Shown here: in pieces, positions 1 through 10,339 of the stretch
How positions within the stretch are numbered: the stretch's first letter is position 1
How the letters are laid out: each line of letters starts with the position of its first letter
Source: Aspergillus flavus
Taxonomy: Eukaryota > Ascomycota > Eurotiomycetes > Eurotiales > Aspergillaceae
Direction of reading: 5' to 3'
Assembly: GCF_009017415.1 (NCBI RefSeq)
Contig: NC_092406.1
Location: 5,518,001-5,582,000, forward strand
Length of the DNA stretch: 64,000 nt
The notes under the pieces: generated by a model
What the model was told of the DNA's origin: nothing
Database searches by the model: none
The model's input: only the letters and a program-made list of their open reading frames with translations
Program-made: the position numbers and the translations under genes

Positions 1-2542
1 AACAGGTTGCAGATAGACTTTTCGGCGAATTTCTCCGCTTCCCCCTTCAGTTCTCTTAACCATCGCCGAGTATTATAATTGGTACTTGTTTACTTTTTTC
101 TTTTGTCTCTCTTTATTTCCACATATCTTAATCGTCAATGTTACTTGTCCCTTCTTTTTCTCTTTTCTTTCTCTTTTCTTTCTCTTGTATGACTCTATGG
201 GCGTTGCGTCATTTCCAACGCTTTCCTTCGGATGTACTATTAGGTTTAAATTTCAGCAGAAGGGCTATACTTGGAAGTGCACATCCCAGCTGAGCATAAG
301 CGACTAAATTGTATCCACCGGTGGCGGAGACTGCTCACCAAAACGAGTATCGGATGATCTTCACACACCAAGAGGGAAGTGGGGTGGTCATCGGTGGGAA
401 ATGCCGAGTTTCTTTCAGTGGAATGTTCAAAGAGACAGCTGAAACAGGTAGGGTTCAGGAGATGACTCGATATGAATCTTGTTTGTGTTCTTCTCTGATA
501 GAATCACTTTCAGACGTTGGTGCTGGACGACCAGAATAATCCCCTCTCTGGAACATGATATCGTATGCTGGTGACCGTTACATAGTCCTTAGTCAGATCT
601 GAACAAAGATGCATTTTACCCAAAGAGTGGGTCTGCATTGGGGCTTAGCCAACCCTCTTGCGATTGGTATATTTTCTTTACCACATTCAGGATTCACTTT
701 CAATGTCCATACCTCGTATGTACTCTGTATGTCTGTATGTATGTACAGGATACCCACAGGATACATGAATTCATACATACATACATCGCACCATACCCTA
801 CTTCTGTACCCAAGCGACAATCTGCAACTTCTACCAAGAGGGTGGTAGCGACAGCCCAGATCGGGATGGTTTATTTGGAGCCCAAGGGTTGCAACATTAT
901 TCTCTACAATGTCTTTCAGAATTTAATCCTGGAGCATGTCGGATGTCGTATCTGTGTGACGTTTCCGGCGTTGGGAAGCAGGCCGCATCCGGACATACTT
1001 CCTCTCTTGATAGAATTCCAATCATACATACATGCATACACATAGAGTATTGTACAGTCACACACCTTTACTCTTCGATTGGACCCATCCATTGATCTAT
1101 GACACACTTTACAATGTATACTGGATACTGACCTGGTCGGTTCCTATATCCTTCACGGGTCGTATAAGGGATTAAAAAATAAATACAAGAATAAATAAAA
1201 AATAACAATTAAAAACAGACTTTCCAGCCAAGACTTGGGTGGAAACGAGATGCGAGTCCCAATCGTCTGACAGACTTGGGAACCACTCGAAACTCCCCAA
1301 ATCAGGTCGTAGTCGCCTCAGCCACATTGTATCTTTTGGCGCTTCGGATCAAGCCCTGAAAAGGGTCTTCTGGCTGGATGTCGTTATGAGAGCCCATGAG
1401 GGCTGAGAGGTATCTTACTGAATAGATTACCTACTGTAAAATAACTTGGATTGACATGTTTCTGGGTCAATCCATCCATCAACTCTCAACTGCCAGGCTC
1501 CACTTTTTACGACGATTCTGGACACATGCATGCTGCTAACGCCCTAAACTCCAGCGAAGGAGGGTACCAGCTGAGATCGGACGGTGAACCCGGAGAGTGG
1601 CTAAATTTTGTGCTTCTGTGTGTATGTATGAACTCGTTCCATACGATCGGGATTCCATGTCTGCATGAGAAAAAGTCGCCGGGCATCCATAGTATCTATG
1701 CGCTCAGAGCTGGTAAGCAGTCGTAGGGTAAACCGAAACGAAAAAAGGGCTCTTGTATTTCTGTAGGCAAAGTATATCAACGGATTACGGAGTAGTGGTG
1801 ATCCAGTTTTTTTTTCTGGTGTCATTTTTTTATGATAGAGAGTTACTCGACTCCGTATCTTTTTTTATTCTATTTATTTCTGACTTTTTTTTTGCCCTTA
1901 GTGAGACCCTGTATAATAAGTTTGAAAAGCAACGCCATTAATACACCCTATAATTATTATTTTTTTCTCTGATCTCTCTTGTGTTCAGAATCACCGACAG
2001 TCATCCTCTTCTCTTTCCCTTTCGGGTCAGCCCTCTCCCGCCCCTCCTCGACTGTTCTCTCTTCGCGCCCTCTCTGTGTCTCTCTTCTCTCGACCTCTGC
2101 GTCTCGCCTTTTCTTCCCCTCCATTCTCACTACCGCTCTAAAAAAAAACTTTCTTTCATTTACATTCTTTACTTTGGTCATTTTCTCTTCTCTTTTGCGC
2201 GTTCGCCCACACAGTAATTTGGACCTCTCTACTTACTATATCTTCCTATTCCACTCTACTGTGGCCAGTGCTGTGGAGTTCTTTACTATATATCTTTAAA
2301 GACGGTCTCCATCTACCCGGCCAGGCGCTAGTCCGATTTTTTCGTCTGTCAAGTACTAGAGACCGCTTCCAACTAGTGATCCCACCTTACCGCTGGAACC
2401 ATCTACTATATCGGAGAACCACTTACTGTGGGCGGATGTCGCCTTTATGAACGTTGTGCCTTCTTTATTTATTTCTTTTCTATAGCTCTTTCAATTTCTC
2501 GTTCCTTCTTTTTCAATATAGTATCATTATCGCTGAGTCGCA
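1..2542. other. Non-coding left flank with pyrimidine-rich leader
   Basis: I see no convincing gene here. Open frames are short and lack protein-like composition. Short TATG/CATA tetranucleotide runs lie near 725-740 and 775-790. From about 1960 to 2540 the + strand is strongly C/T-rich. That is typical of Aspergillus promoters and long 5' leaders, and it leads directly into the gene at 2.5 kb. The word TACGGAGTA occurs at 1786-1794 and its reverse form at 1850-1857. Confidence 0.6.
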
Positions 2543-3586
2543 ATGCCAACAGTCCTGCTACCGTCGTCGGCCGCTGCCTTTGCGCCGCGGTCTTCACCGA
2601 ATGTGGTGTTGAACACCAAAATCGAACCATGGCTGACGGCGACATTGAAACGAGTCAGCCGAGTCAAGCGACCTTTAAACAATGTGACGCAACATACGAA
2701 GTGTCTGACGGAAACCTTGTCCTCACCAAACGCTATCTGGACCCTGTGCTCCATGATGTTCCCCAAGGCCCCCGAAGCAGAGCTCCGAAGGGACGAGAAC
2801 CCCTGGGTGGAGGCATTCTTCAACTACCAGATGATTCATGTCGAGGCATACGTGGTGCATGTTGACATGGTGTCTCGAAATGAGGTCGCATTCAAACTGA
2901 CACCGGAAACAATCGAAGCTTTGGTCGACTTCCACAAGGAGGTTTACTCCGTTGACACTGCCGCGAGTACCTGGGACTGGTCCGAGAAGGAGAGCCAGTT
3001 GAAGAAATTACAGGAGGAGTTTGTCCAGGCTGCCAACAAGTTCGTCTACCGCGCCAGCGCGCAGGCGCTTGAAGGGCTGGAGGAGGACGGTGCAGGTGAG
3101 CTGCTTGGGGGCCGAAGTGAGGAAGCAAAGTCCGCGATCACCAGCCTGTTCGTTCCGTTGCTTCCTCCACCTCCACGCGTGGTCGATGTACTTCGTTCGA
3201 CACCTGTTCTCCCCAGTTCCACTGGTCCGGAGACATGGTGGCACGACCCTATTCAGCAGCCTGTGTCGATGGACACGTGGAAAGTACTGCCATCCAGCCC
3301 AGCCACGGCCAGCACAGGAGATTCTAATCCGAATATATGGACCAGCATGAACAACATGAATGAGTTCTCGTATGCTTCTCCGACACCGTCTTACAGCCAA
3401 CCATACACTACTTCGCCTTACAATGCGACGCAGTATTATAGCACCGCTGCCACGTCCGCCGCACTTGCCGCGCTCCCATTGCCAAGCATGTTGGTACAGC
3501 CCTGCAGCACAGCGGCGAATATGATCGGATTTGGGTGGGGGGACCGATACCAAGACTTTGCGCTGCCGTACGGGACAACCATGTAA
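2543..3586 (+). CDS. Unrecognised fungal protein, 347 aa
   Basis: I do not recognise the family. The frame is open without introns from the ATG at 2543 to the TAA at 3584-3586. Residues from about 80 to 185 look globular and charged, with an amphipathic stretch rich in Glu/Lys/Gln. The C-terminal 130 residues are low-complexity Ser/Thr/Pro/Tyr/Asn, with several Tyr-Ser-Gln-Pro and Thr-Ser-Pro-type segments. That composition is common in fungal regulators and RNA-binding proteins, but this is only an analogy. The start is uncertain. A second ATG at 2630 sits in a near-ideal context (accATGGct) in another frame, whose first ~45 codons also look protein-like before the C-rich run at 2761-2775. 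A one-base indel there would join the two frames. A long pyrimidine-rich leader precedes the gene. Confidence 0.55.
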   Translation: MPTVLLPSSAAAFAPRSSPNVVLNTKIEPWLTATLKRVSRVKRPLNNVTQHTKCLTETLSSPNAIWTLCSMMFPKAPEAELRRDENPWVEAFFNYQMIHVEAYVVHVDMVSRNEVAFKLTPETIEALVDFHKEVYSVDTAASTWDWSEKESQLKKLQEEFVQAANKFVYRASAQALEGLEEDGAGELLGGRSEEAKSAITSLFVPLLPPPPRVVDVLRSTPVLPSSTGPETWWHDPIQQPVSMDTWKVLPSSPATASTGDSNPNIWTSMNNMNEFSYASPTPSYSQPYTTSPYNATQYYSTAATSAALAALPLPSMLVQPCSTAANMIGFGWGDRYQDFALPYGTTM

Positions 3587-5198
3587 TACGCCCATGGAAC
3601 CAGACACTTGACGTTGATGGTCTCCCTGACTTCGCGTATTTTGGTTTAGATCCCGGAGTCCCTGTCGAAAAGCTCTACCTAGCTCGTTTGTACCCTTCGA
3701 GCCCGAGACACACCCACAAGAACGACCGGGAGCAATATCCCCGCTATACAGACAACAGACTAATTGGCATCAGTGACGGCGTTACCATTGACGATTCTGC
3801 GACCATGATACTCCACTTCGTTTGCATGACCATCAAAGAACATAATATCTTCTCTCTTTGCTATTGTGACTACTCTTTCGTGTTTGTTTGTTTCTTTTTT
3901 CGAGCCAGCGTTAGCGTTTCGTCTCTCCTTGATTCTTTCGGTTTTTTTCTCTGCATGAAGAAGCGGCGGGTCGGCTATCTGTTTTGTTTTGTTTATGAGA
4001 ATATCCCATTGTTCAGATCCCGTTTTATATGTCATGAAAGACCTGGTTAGCCTCGCGGCTTGGGATATGATTTGGATGAGAAACGCTCGCTCTGTTTCCT
4101 TTCGTCGCCGCATCCGTCCAGGATAGCTTGATCGATGGTGTTATGGCTGGGCCTAGACCCCTCCTTCTCTGTCCTGGACATCCTCTTTCTGGTACAGGCT
4201 ACCGGACTGGTCATCTGCTAGGTCAGATTGAAGAGGTATTGATTGCGGCGCTGCGGGTCGTGTTATCTTGACGCTCGCAGTTTTTTCTGGCAACACAGAC
4301 CATGTTGGCGACGATAGAACACTGGAGGCTGGATTACTCGTGGGCTCGGGAAGGCTGTCCGTGACAGGCGCCCGGTGTAGCTGAGAACCGTCGGGTCTGT
4401 GACCTTGATGGGACTCGGTCCTCCGAGTGAACCAAATTCCCTTTGCCTGTTGGCGCGATGTGGACTGTGTTCGTCTATAGGGTCATCTCCTATCTTCCAG
4501 GCTGGGTTCTGAATACCTGGATAAGCTCGTTCCAAGCCCTCTCATTGAGTGAGAGGTGAGGGACGAGAATCGGATGCTGGTATAGTCTTGCACTTGCTGA
4601 GGCGGGTTCCTCGTTCTGTTCTTTTGTCCTTGACTCTCGTTATTGTCGTATGCATTGATCCTTGATCACTCATGTAACTAGTCTGGATAACATAATTTGA
4701 AACATTGCAGGACTAGAAGTGGTTTTATTTTTTATTTTTTTTTTTTTTGGTAGACATAATATCCTACGAATAAGCTATACGAGTATTAATAATATGATCA
4801 TAACAGCAATCATCATAATCATCATCATAGTGATAATCATAAGAATACCAAATCTGGCCATGAACTTTTCTTGGCATAAGGGCCGAGAACCAATGACGTC
4901 AGTGTCTGGGGAGACTCGAACTCCGGTCTTTCGCTGCCTGGGATAACGGAGATTTCCTTGAACAGGCTGCATAGGTTTTGCGTTTCACTTGCATTTATTT
5001 GTATATCGACCGATCGAATTGCCATTTAATGATCTAATTAATCATTATTGTTGGTGACGACCCGCGTCACAACTGAGCTGGCATCAACCTCGATAGACAG
5101 CCTACCCGCCGGACTGACAGTACATCAATTTATACATACATTCCCGCGCCATCCTAAACTCCAGACCTCCACCAGTAATCGACCACAGAAGAAACCAA
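3587..5198. other. Intergenic region, 3' end of first gene and DUF3074 promoter
   Basis: No supported gene. A T-run lies at about 4728-4748 and A/T-rich ATCATCATAAT repeats at about 4795-4850. A perfect cAMP-response-type octamer TGACGTCA lies at 4894-4901, about 300 bases before the next ATG. A TTCGAGT loop flanked by GGAG/CTCC on the minus strand near 4905-4925 resembles a tRNA T-arm, but no matching acceptor stem follows. Confidence 0.5.
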
Positions 5199-7250
5199 AT
5201 GGCCGCCCTCCAAGAAGCCCTTGAATGTCTCGCCCCAACAACCTGGGACGAGGTGCCCACAGACCCCTCCTCCCTCCGCACCTACATCAACGACCTCTCC
5301 ACGAAAGCCCACCTCATCGTCAACTCCGTCCCAGAACCCCCTCCAGCAACTACTACCACTACCACCCATCAAGTCAAACCCTCCCCCGCCAGACTCAACA
5401 CCACAGACCCAACCCTCCAATCCCTCCAACAACAATGGAGCAAACCCATCAAAGTCTCCAGCACAAGAGACAACCCCCTCGACCTTTTAATCCACAAACT
5501 CCCCGGCAACGACGGCAAAGGCCACTGGTTCGGTCGTCGCAGCGTCCACGAGGGCCTCCCCTTCTCCACATGGCAGGCGAAGCTCTCGAGTGAGATGACC
5601 GAGACGCTGAAGGCGAATCGCGAGCGCATGAAGCACGGCCAGACGCCTGACCAGTCGGTCCGCGGCATTGGGGCTGAGAAGCAGGTCGAGACGATTGAGG
5701 TGAAGGATGAGAGTGGGGAGAAGGTGTTGGCTCATGTAACTGTTTTTCATGTTTCGGCGCAGTTTCCGAAGCCCACGACGCCGAGGGATTTTGTTTCCTT
5801 GATTGTTAGTTGGGAGGTTGGGGTTGAGGAGGGGGGACGGTTTTGGATGATGGTTTCGAAGCCTGTTGAGCATGCTGATGCGCCGCCTTGTCAGGGGTAT
5901 ATTCGGGGGCAGTACGAGTCTGTTGAGTTTATTAGGGAGATTCCGGTTAAGAGGGGAGGTGGCGGTGATGCGCAGGGTGTGGTTGAGGGGTCTAGTAATG
6001 GGGTGATTGAGGCGGCTTCGAAAGAGAAGCAGGGGAGTGGTGCTGAGGAGGAGACGAACCCTGTCGAGTGGATTATGGTGACAAGGAGTGACCCCGGAGG
6101 TAATATACCTCGGTGGATGGTTGAGAAGGGCACGCCTAAGAGTATCTGCTCGGATGCGGTCAAGTTTCTGGACTGGGCTTGTCGCGATCCCAACTCGGTT
6201 TCTGAGCCAGGTATGGACGACGGTCGCCACAAGAGACGGAGAAACAGTCTACATACGGCTGGCGTGCAGGAAGATGAAGATAGTGAGATCAGCGATTCCG
6301 AATTTTCGGATACCGAGGTGGAACATCATGGTCTCATTGCCAGCTTTGCCTATCTACTCAACGCTGGGTTGGAGCGATACGCCCCTCAGGCTGTGCTGGA
6401 CTATATACCAGGTCACTCACACCATCCATCAGGAGATATGTCTGATGTTACTACGGAGGATGGAGAGAGAGCACCCAGGTCTAGTGGGGACCCCGTCCCG
6501 CAAAGGGATGCAACAGAAAGAGACAAGGATGATACGAGATCTCAACTTTCACAGGATAAAGCGTCCTCGATAAACTCCGGCCTCGCCACTCCCATCGAAG
6601 CTGGGCACCACGACATTCCTCCGGTGGACTTGATGAAGATCGAGAAGAAGGACGGCAAGCTAACCTCGCATGAGAAACAGCTGGCTAAACTAGCCCAGCG
6701 CAAGCGTGAAGTCGAGGCACAACTAGACCGAGTACGAGAAGACATCAGATCCCTCCATCTACCGTCCCGCGAAGAAGGGTTCAAGAGAGACAAAGCATCT
6801 GCAGCTGCTTTGGCAGCCGCCGACGCCAGCAATGATCAATTGAGCACCAGTGCAGGCAGCAGCAACCAGCGGAAAACACCCGAAAGCCGTTCGTCGAGCA
6901 GTAATAACCTAGCCCATCCTGCAAACAGCCGCGACCCGGCAAAGATGCACAAGGTCGCTTCTGGCTTATTCAGCGAGGAATCCAAGCTCCTCAAGCAGCT
7001 TGGGAAGATCGAGAAGCATCAGCTCAAGGAGGCGTCAAAGATTGAGTCTAAACAGCGAAAGCAAGCAGAACAGGAAGAAAAGACGAAGTCTCGAACGGAG
7101 AATGATATTTTGCGCCATGAGAATGAGCATTTGAGGAAAGAGCTCGAGCGGCTTAGGAATGAGCGACGACAATGGCTCGAGCTGATCGCGTCGTTGCAAA
7201 CAGAGAACACGAATTTGGCGGCGGCAGCTGGAAAGAAAAGTGATGCTTGA
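5199..7250 (+). CDS. DUF3074 (START-like) domain protein with C-terminal coiled coil, 683 aa
   Basis: Single-exon gene; the ATG lies in a good context (accaaATGGcc). Residues about 1-345 fit the fungal DUF3074 family, which is predicted to have a START/Bet v1-like fold that could hold a lipid or other hydrophobic ligand. A recognisable core is the HWFGRRSVHEG segment near residue 109, followed by the alternating beta-strand/loop region ending in the WACRDPN segment near 330. An acidic linker (about 355-380) and a Ser/Asp-rich region follow. The C-terminal ~190 residues are strongly charged and heptad-like (Lys/Glu/Gln/Leu rich, with a final leucine-spaced helix), so they should form a coiled coil. 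No signal peptide or membrane span is seen. The ligand and biological role of the family are not established, so lipid binding is an inference from the fold. Confidence 0.8.
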   Translation: MAALQEALECLAPTTWDEVPTDPSSLRTYINDLSTKAHLIVNSVPEPPPATTTTTTHQVKPSPARLNTTDPTLQSLQQQWSKPIKVSSTRDNPLDLLIHKLPGNDGKGHWFGRRSVHEGLPFSTWQAKLSSEMTETLKANRERMKHGQTPDQSVRGIGAEKQVETIEVKDESGEKVLAHVTVFHVSAQFPKPTTPRDFVSLIVSWEVGVEEGGRFWMMVSKPVEHADAPPCQGYIRGQYESVEFIREIPVKRGGGGDAQGVVEGSSNGVIEAASKEKQGSGAEEETNPVEWIMVTRSDPGGNIPRWMVEKGTPKSICSDAVKFLDWACRDPNSVSEPGMDDGRHKRRRNSLHTAGVQEDEDSEISDSEFSDTEVEHHGLIASFAYLLNAGLERYAPQAVLDYIPGHSHHPSGDMSDVTTEDGERAPRSSGDPVPQRDATERDKDDTRSQLSQDKASSINSGLATPIEAGHHDIPPVDLMKIEKKDGKLTSHEKQLAKLAQRKREVEAQLDRVREDIRSLHLPSREEGFKRDKASAAALAAADASNDQLSTSAGSSNQRKTPESRSSSSNNLAHPANSRDPAKMHKVASGLFSEESKLLKQLGKIEKHQLKEASKIESKQRKQAEQEEKTKSRTENDILRHENEHLRKELERLRNERRQWLELIASLQTENTNLAAAAGKKSDA

Positions 7251-7719
7251 AGCTTGACTTGTAATAATAGTTTCTGGTATACTGATGATCTAGCATGGCC
7301 ATGTTTTAGCATATGTATACGAGTTGTTTATTCGGACACTATGGATGCATACTCAGTTATTTCACAAAGATCATGCAACCGACGTCCTTGAATCATTATA
7401 GTACATGGTAATCAACCAGCAATAAGTCAGCTCATAGCATACAACTCATAAACCCAGGTAATCCCGCCGAGCCGTCTAGATAAAATACTCCATAACTCCC
7501 AGCGATCAAGGGCAACAGTGAACGGACCGCATTTCACCGGCATCAAGCAGTACCCATGACTCAATGCCAACACCAGCGCTGATATCGAGATCAACCCACA
7601 AGCCATGAAGCAGAGTCCCCGTCTCAGCGAATGCAGTGTGGTCAATAATATACCTCGACACCACAACCAACAATTATAACAAGATCACAACAGACAGTCA
7701 CCCATAAAACCCAAGCCAT
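7251..7719. other. Convergent 3' regions
   Basis: This holds the 3' ends of the DUF3074 gene (+ strand) and the SF3b10 gene (- strand). No coding signal is supported. Confidence 0.55.
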
Positions 7720-8070
7720 TCACTCCTGCGTCTATATACAGCAACAATCAGCACTCACTCACTCACATATACACACAAGCCACCCTTATACACCCCCAAA
7801 AAAGAAAAAGAGAAAGAGAAAACTCACCTCAGGCGGATTCCCAGCCCCCCTAACCATCTTCTCAATAAACATAGCCCGAACCTTCTCCTTCGGCTCCCCC
7901 ATTCCAACAGCCATATACGACAACATCGGCGGATGTCCGATATACGAAGCGTAGCTGTCACGGATGATGTTCGATGTCCATTCGTACTTGGTCGTGTCTG
8001 CGTGACCCGTACCTACGTACCGAGCCTGCATGGCCTCGAGGTTCTGGAGTGTGCGGAGCTTGTCGGCCAT
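7720..8070 (-). CDS. SF3B5: SF3b10, splicing factor 3B subunit 5, 82 aa (two exons)
   Basis: Small subunit of the SF3b complex of the U2 snRNP, which helps recognise the branch point in nuclear pre-mRNA. Exon 1 is 8070-7828. It encodes the family hallmark Tyr-x-Gly-Thr-Gly-His-Ala-Asp-Thr-Thr-Lys, then Trp, Arg-Asp-Ser-Tyr and a Tyr-Met/Ile-Gly-His-type segment. The length matches the family (about 80-86 aa). The donor after Gly-Asn-Pro-Pro-Glu is GTGAGT at 7827. A CTGAT branch point and a CAG acceptor at 7728-7726 lead to a second coding exon of only six bases, GAG TGA (7725-7720), giving a Pro-Pro-Glu-Glu end. Without splicing the frame would run into a low-complexity Phe/Leu tail, so the intron is strongly preferred. 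The gene is head to head with TAD1, with 274 bases between the start codons. Confidence 0.92.
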
Positions 8071-8211
8071 TTTGGTAGGATTTCTGCGCTGCTGTTTTTA
8101 AATTTGGAGGTGTGGTGGTAGTGTTCTGGTTTCTCGGGGGGTTGGCTTTGGATTTGGTAGGTTGGGTTGGTTATCGGCGATTCTTTATCGGGATTATGTT
8201 GTACATTTGTG

Positions 8212-8232
8212 ATCACGTGATATATATATATA
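8212..8232. promoter_or_regulatory. ATCACGTGAT palindrome plus TATA-like repeat in shared promoter
   Basis: A perfect 10-base palindrome ATCACGTGAT at 8212-8221 runs into a (TA)n stretch to about 8232. Both lie between the divergent SF3b10 and TAD1 starts. CACGTG E-box cores bind bHLH factors in fungi. Which factor acts here is not known. Confidence 0.5.
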
Positions 8233-8344
8233 AGAGATTTTGTGGGGTATTGTATCTTGTGGTTTCTTGTGGGATAACAGTGTCTATTTTCTTTTTCTTT
8301 CTTCTTTGGAAATAGAGTAATAGAATCTGGATCCGAATTCGGAT

Positions 8345-10150
8345 ATGGGAGAGTCAGAAACGAAAACCCCGTTGGCAAGTCGAATTGCGAGTTTAGTCCA
8401 TGCGCATTTTGATGGCTTGCCTGCTCGGAGTAAGCCTAGTATTCGGTCTGATGGGACGAGGGAGTGGGTTCCTATGTCGGGGATTGTTGTTGTGAAGGGT
8501 ATGTAGTCTTTTTCTCTTATACTTTTTTGTCGAGGGGGTGAGGGTATGTCATGGTGCTTTATTCTCTGTACTTGATTTGTGGTGTATATTGTATAGAATG
8601 TGAGAAATGGTGAATCTAATAATACTGACTTTTATTAGGAGAATATACACCTGATGAAGAATTGACTTGTGTGGCTGTTACGTATGTTTTACTCTTCTCT
8701 TACTATCTTACTGATCAAGAAAGAAAAAAGAAGAAGAAGAAGAAGAAGAAAGGCAGAACTACAACTAACGATGAACAGATCCGGCGCAAAATGTCTCTCA
8801 GCATCCCAAGTCCCCAAAAGTAAAGGACTAGTGCTCCATGACTGGCACGCTGAGGTCCTCGCGCTTCGGGCATTTAATCACTGGCTTTTATCCGAGTGCC
8901 GGGGGTTTCTGGCCCAGGGACGGAGCCTGAGGTCCTCATCTGAGGATGATACGTCTAATGAGAAGAAAGAGAAAGAAAAAGAGAAAGAGAAAGAGAAAGA
9001 GGCTTATTCTCCATATATCCGACGACGACGACAAGATCCCGATGACTCAACGATTACATTACCCCCATTTGAACTCAACCCAGATGTGAAAATCTACATG
9101 TACTGCACCTGTGCGCCATGCGGAGACGCAAGCATGGAACTCTGCATGGCAGCGCAGGAGGACCCGACTCCGTGGGAAGTTCCCACAACGCCAGACGGCG
9201 GAGATGGGGAACTTCTAGACGGCAGGGCGCATTTCTCACGACTGGGGATTGTGCGGCGGAAGCCATCTCGAGCGGATGCAGAAACTACGCGGAGTAAGTC
9301 GTGTTCGGATAAGTTGGCTCTGAGGCAGGTTTCGTCGCTGTTATCGTTTGAGAGTAGTTTGCTTGTGGCGACGACGGAGAATGCCTATCTCGAGGGGGTT
9401 GTTATGCCTGAGGAGGAGATTAGTCGGGTCGGGTGTGAGAGGTGTTTCGGGGAGGATGGGAGGATGCGAGAGCTTAAGGGGAGGTTTTGGTCCCCTGGTG
9501 GTAAGAAGGGAGTGGAAGAGCGAGGGTATGGATGGCGTTTTCGACCGTTTAGGGTCCTGTCGGTGCCTACTGGGCTCGTTGAGGAGCTTTGGGCGTTTGG
9601 GAAGTCGGATCCGATGGGAGCGTCTGCTTCAAGGAGAACTAAACCTGCAGTCATTTCTGCTGTTTGGGCGGCGGCTTCGTCTGTGCTGGTTCCTAGTGTG
9701 GTGGATAATGGTGCCAAGTCGTTGCCTAAATTAGCTGGTTCTCGGACGGGTTTGTATGAGACCATTATCAATGGGGTGAAACAGGGGAATCGGGCGTCGG
9801 AGCCCTTGGCACGCGGCGCTTCTGCGTTGTCAAGGGCGAGGCTATGGGGCCTATCTAAAGAGATTGTGCAATCTTGTGTGGATGATCATGATCAAGAAAC
9901 TGGCACCGAGATCGGTGTGGAAGAAAGGCAGTCCGTGGAATTGGATGTGACAAAGCGGATTGCTGATGCCTCGACATATCGGGAATTCAAGAAAGAGCCT
10001 ACGGTTCTGACCGAGTCACTCGAAGCACGGAGAAGTGCCATACAAGAGGCTAGAAGAGTGTTGAGTGGATGGATCCCCAATCTAGGGGACGAGAATTGGG
10101 GGTTGGAGGTGCTGATTGATCCCAAGAAGCGAAAGCGTTGTCCCAATTGA
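8345..10150 (+). CDS. tad1: tRNA-specific adenosine deaminase TAD1, 522 aa (three exons)
   Basis: Predicted to deaminate A37 to inosine in eukaryotic tRNA-Ala; a member of the ADAR-type A_deamin family. Exons are 8345-8498, 8639-8681 and 8779-10150. The introns have GTATGT donors and the second has a CTAAC branch site. The joined protein places the zinc-site His-Ala-Glu (in HDWHAEVLALR), the Pro-Cys-Gly of CTCAPCGDASM, and the later Cys of RSKSCSDKL in the right order. The N-terminal Gly-Ala-Lys-Cys segment before the HAE motif is also family-typical. Between the HAE and PCG motifs there is a low-complexity Lys-Glu repeat encoded by a GAGAAA microsatellite (about 8960-9000). That part is probably a surface loop expansion. 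The 3' end faces ERG24. Confidence 0.92.
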
Positions 10151-10339
10151 TGCATTTTATGGCAATGAATATCATGACCTGGCTCTAGTTAATGTACATA
10201 TTAAAAAGTAATAGTTATGAATACATAGAACGTAACGACCTGTATGGGTCCAGGATCTAATCCGAACATATCCCGAACTTTTGGTCTAAGTAAACGGAAA
10301 CAACACTAGGAAAACCCCAGCATAGAGTACACAGTCCGA

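Noticed and set aside
4263..4535. Minus-strand frame of 90 codons downstream of the first gene.
   Set aside because: Composition and context do not support a gene. It lies in the probable 3' untranslated region.
4890..4990. Possible minus-strand tRNA: a TTCGAGT loop with GGAG/CTCC stem.
   Set aside because: The bases after the T-arm (CAGACAC) have no complementary 5' acceptor at a suitable distance, and no A box or T-run terminator fits. At most it is a tRNA-like fragment.
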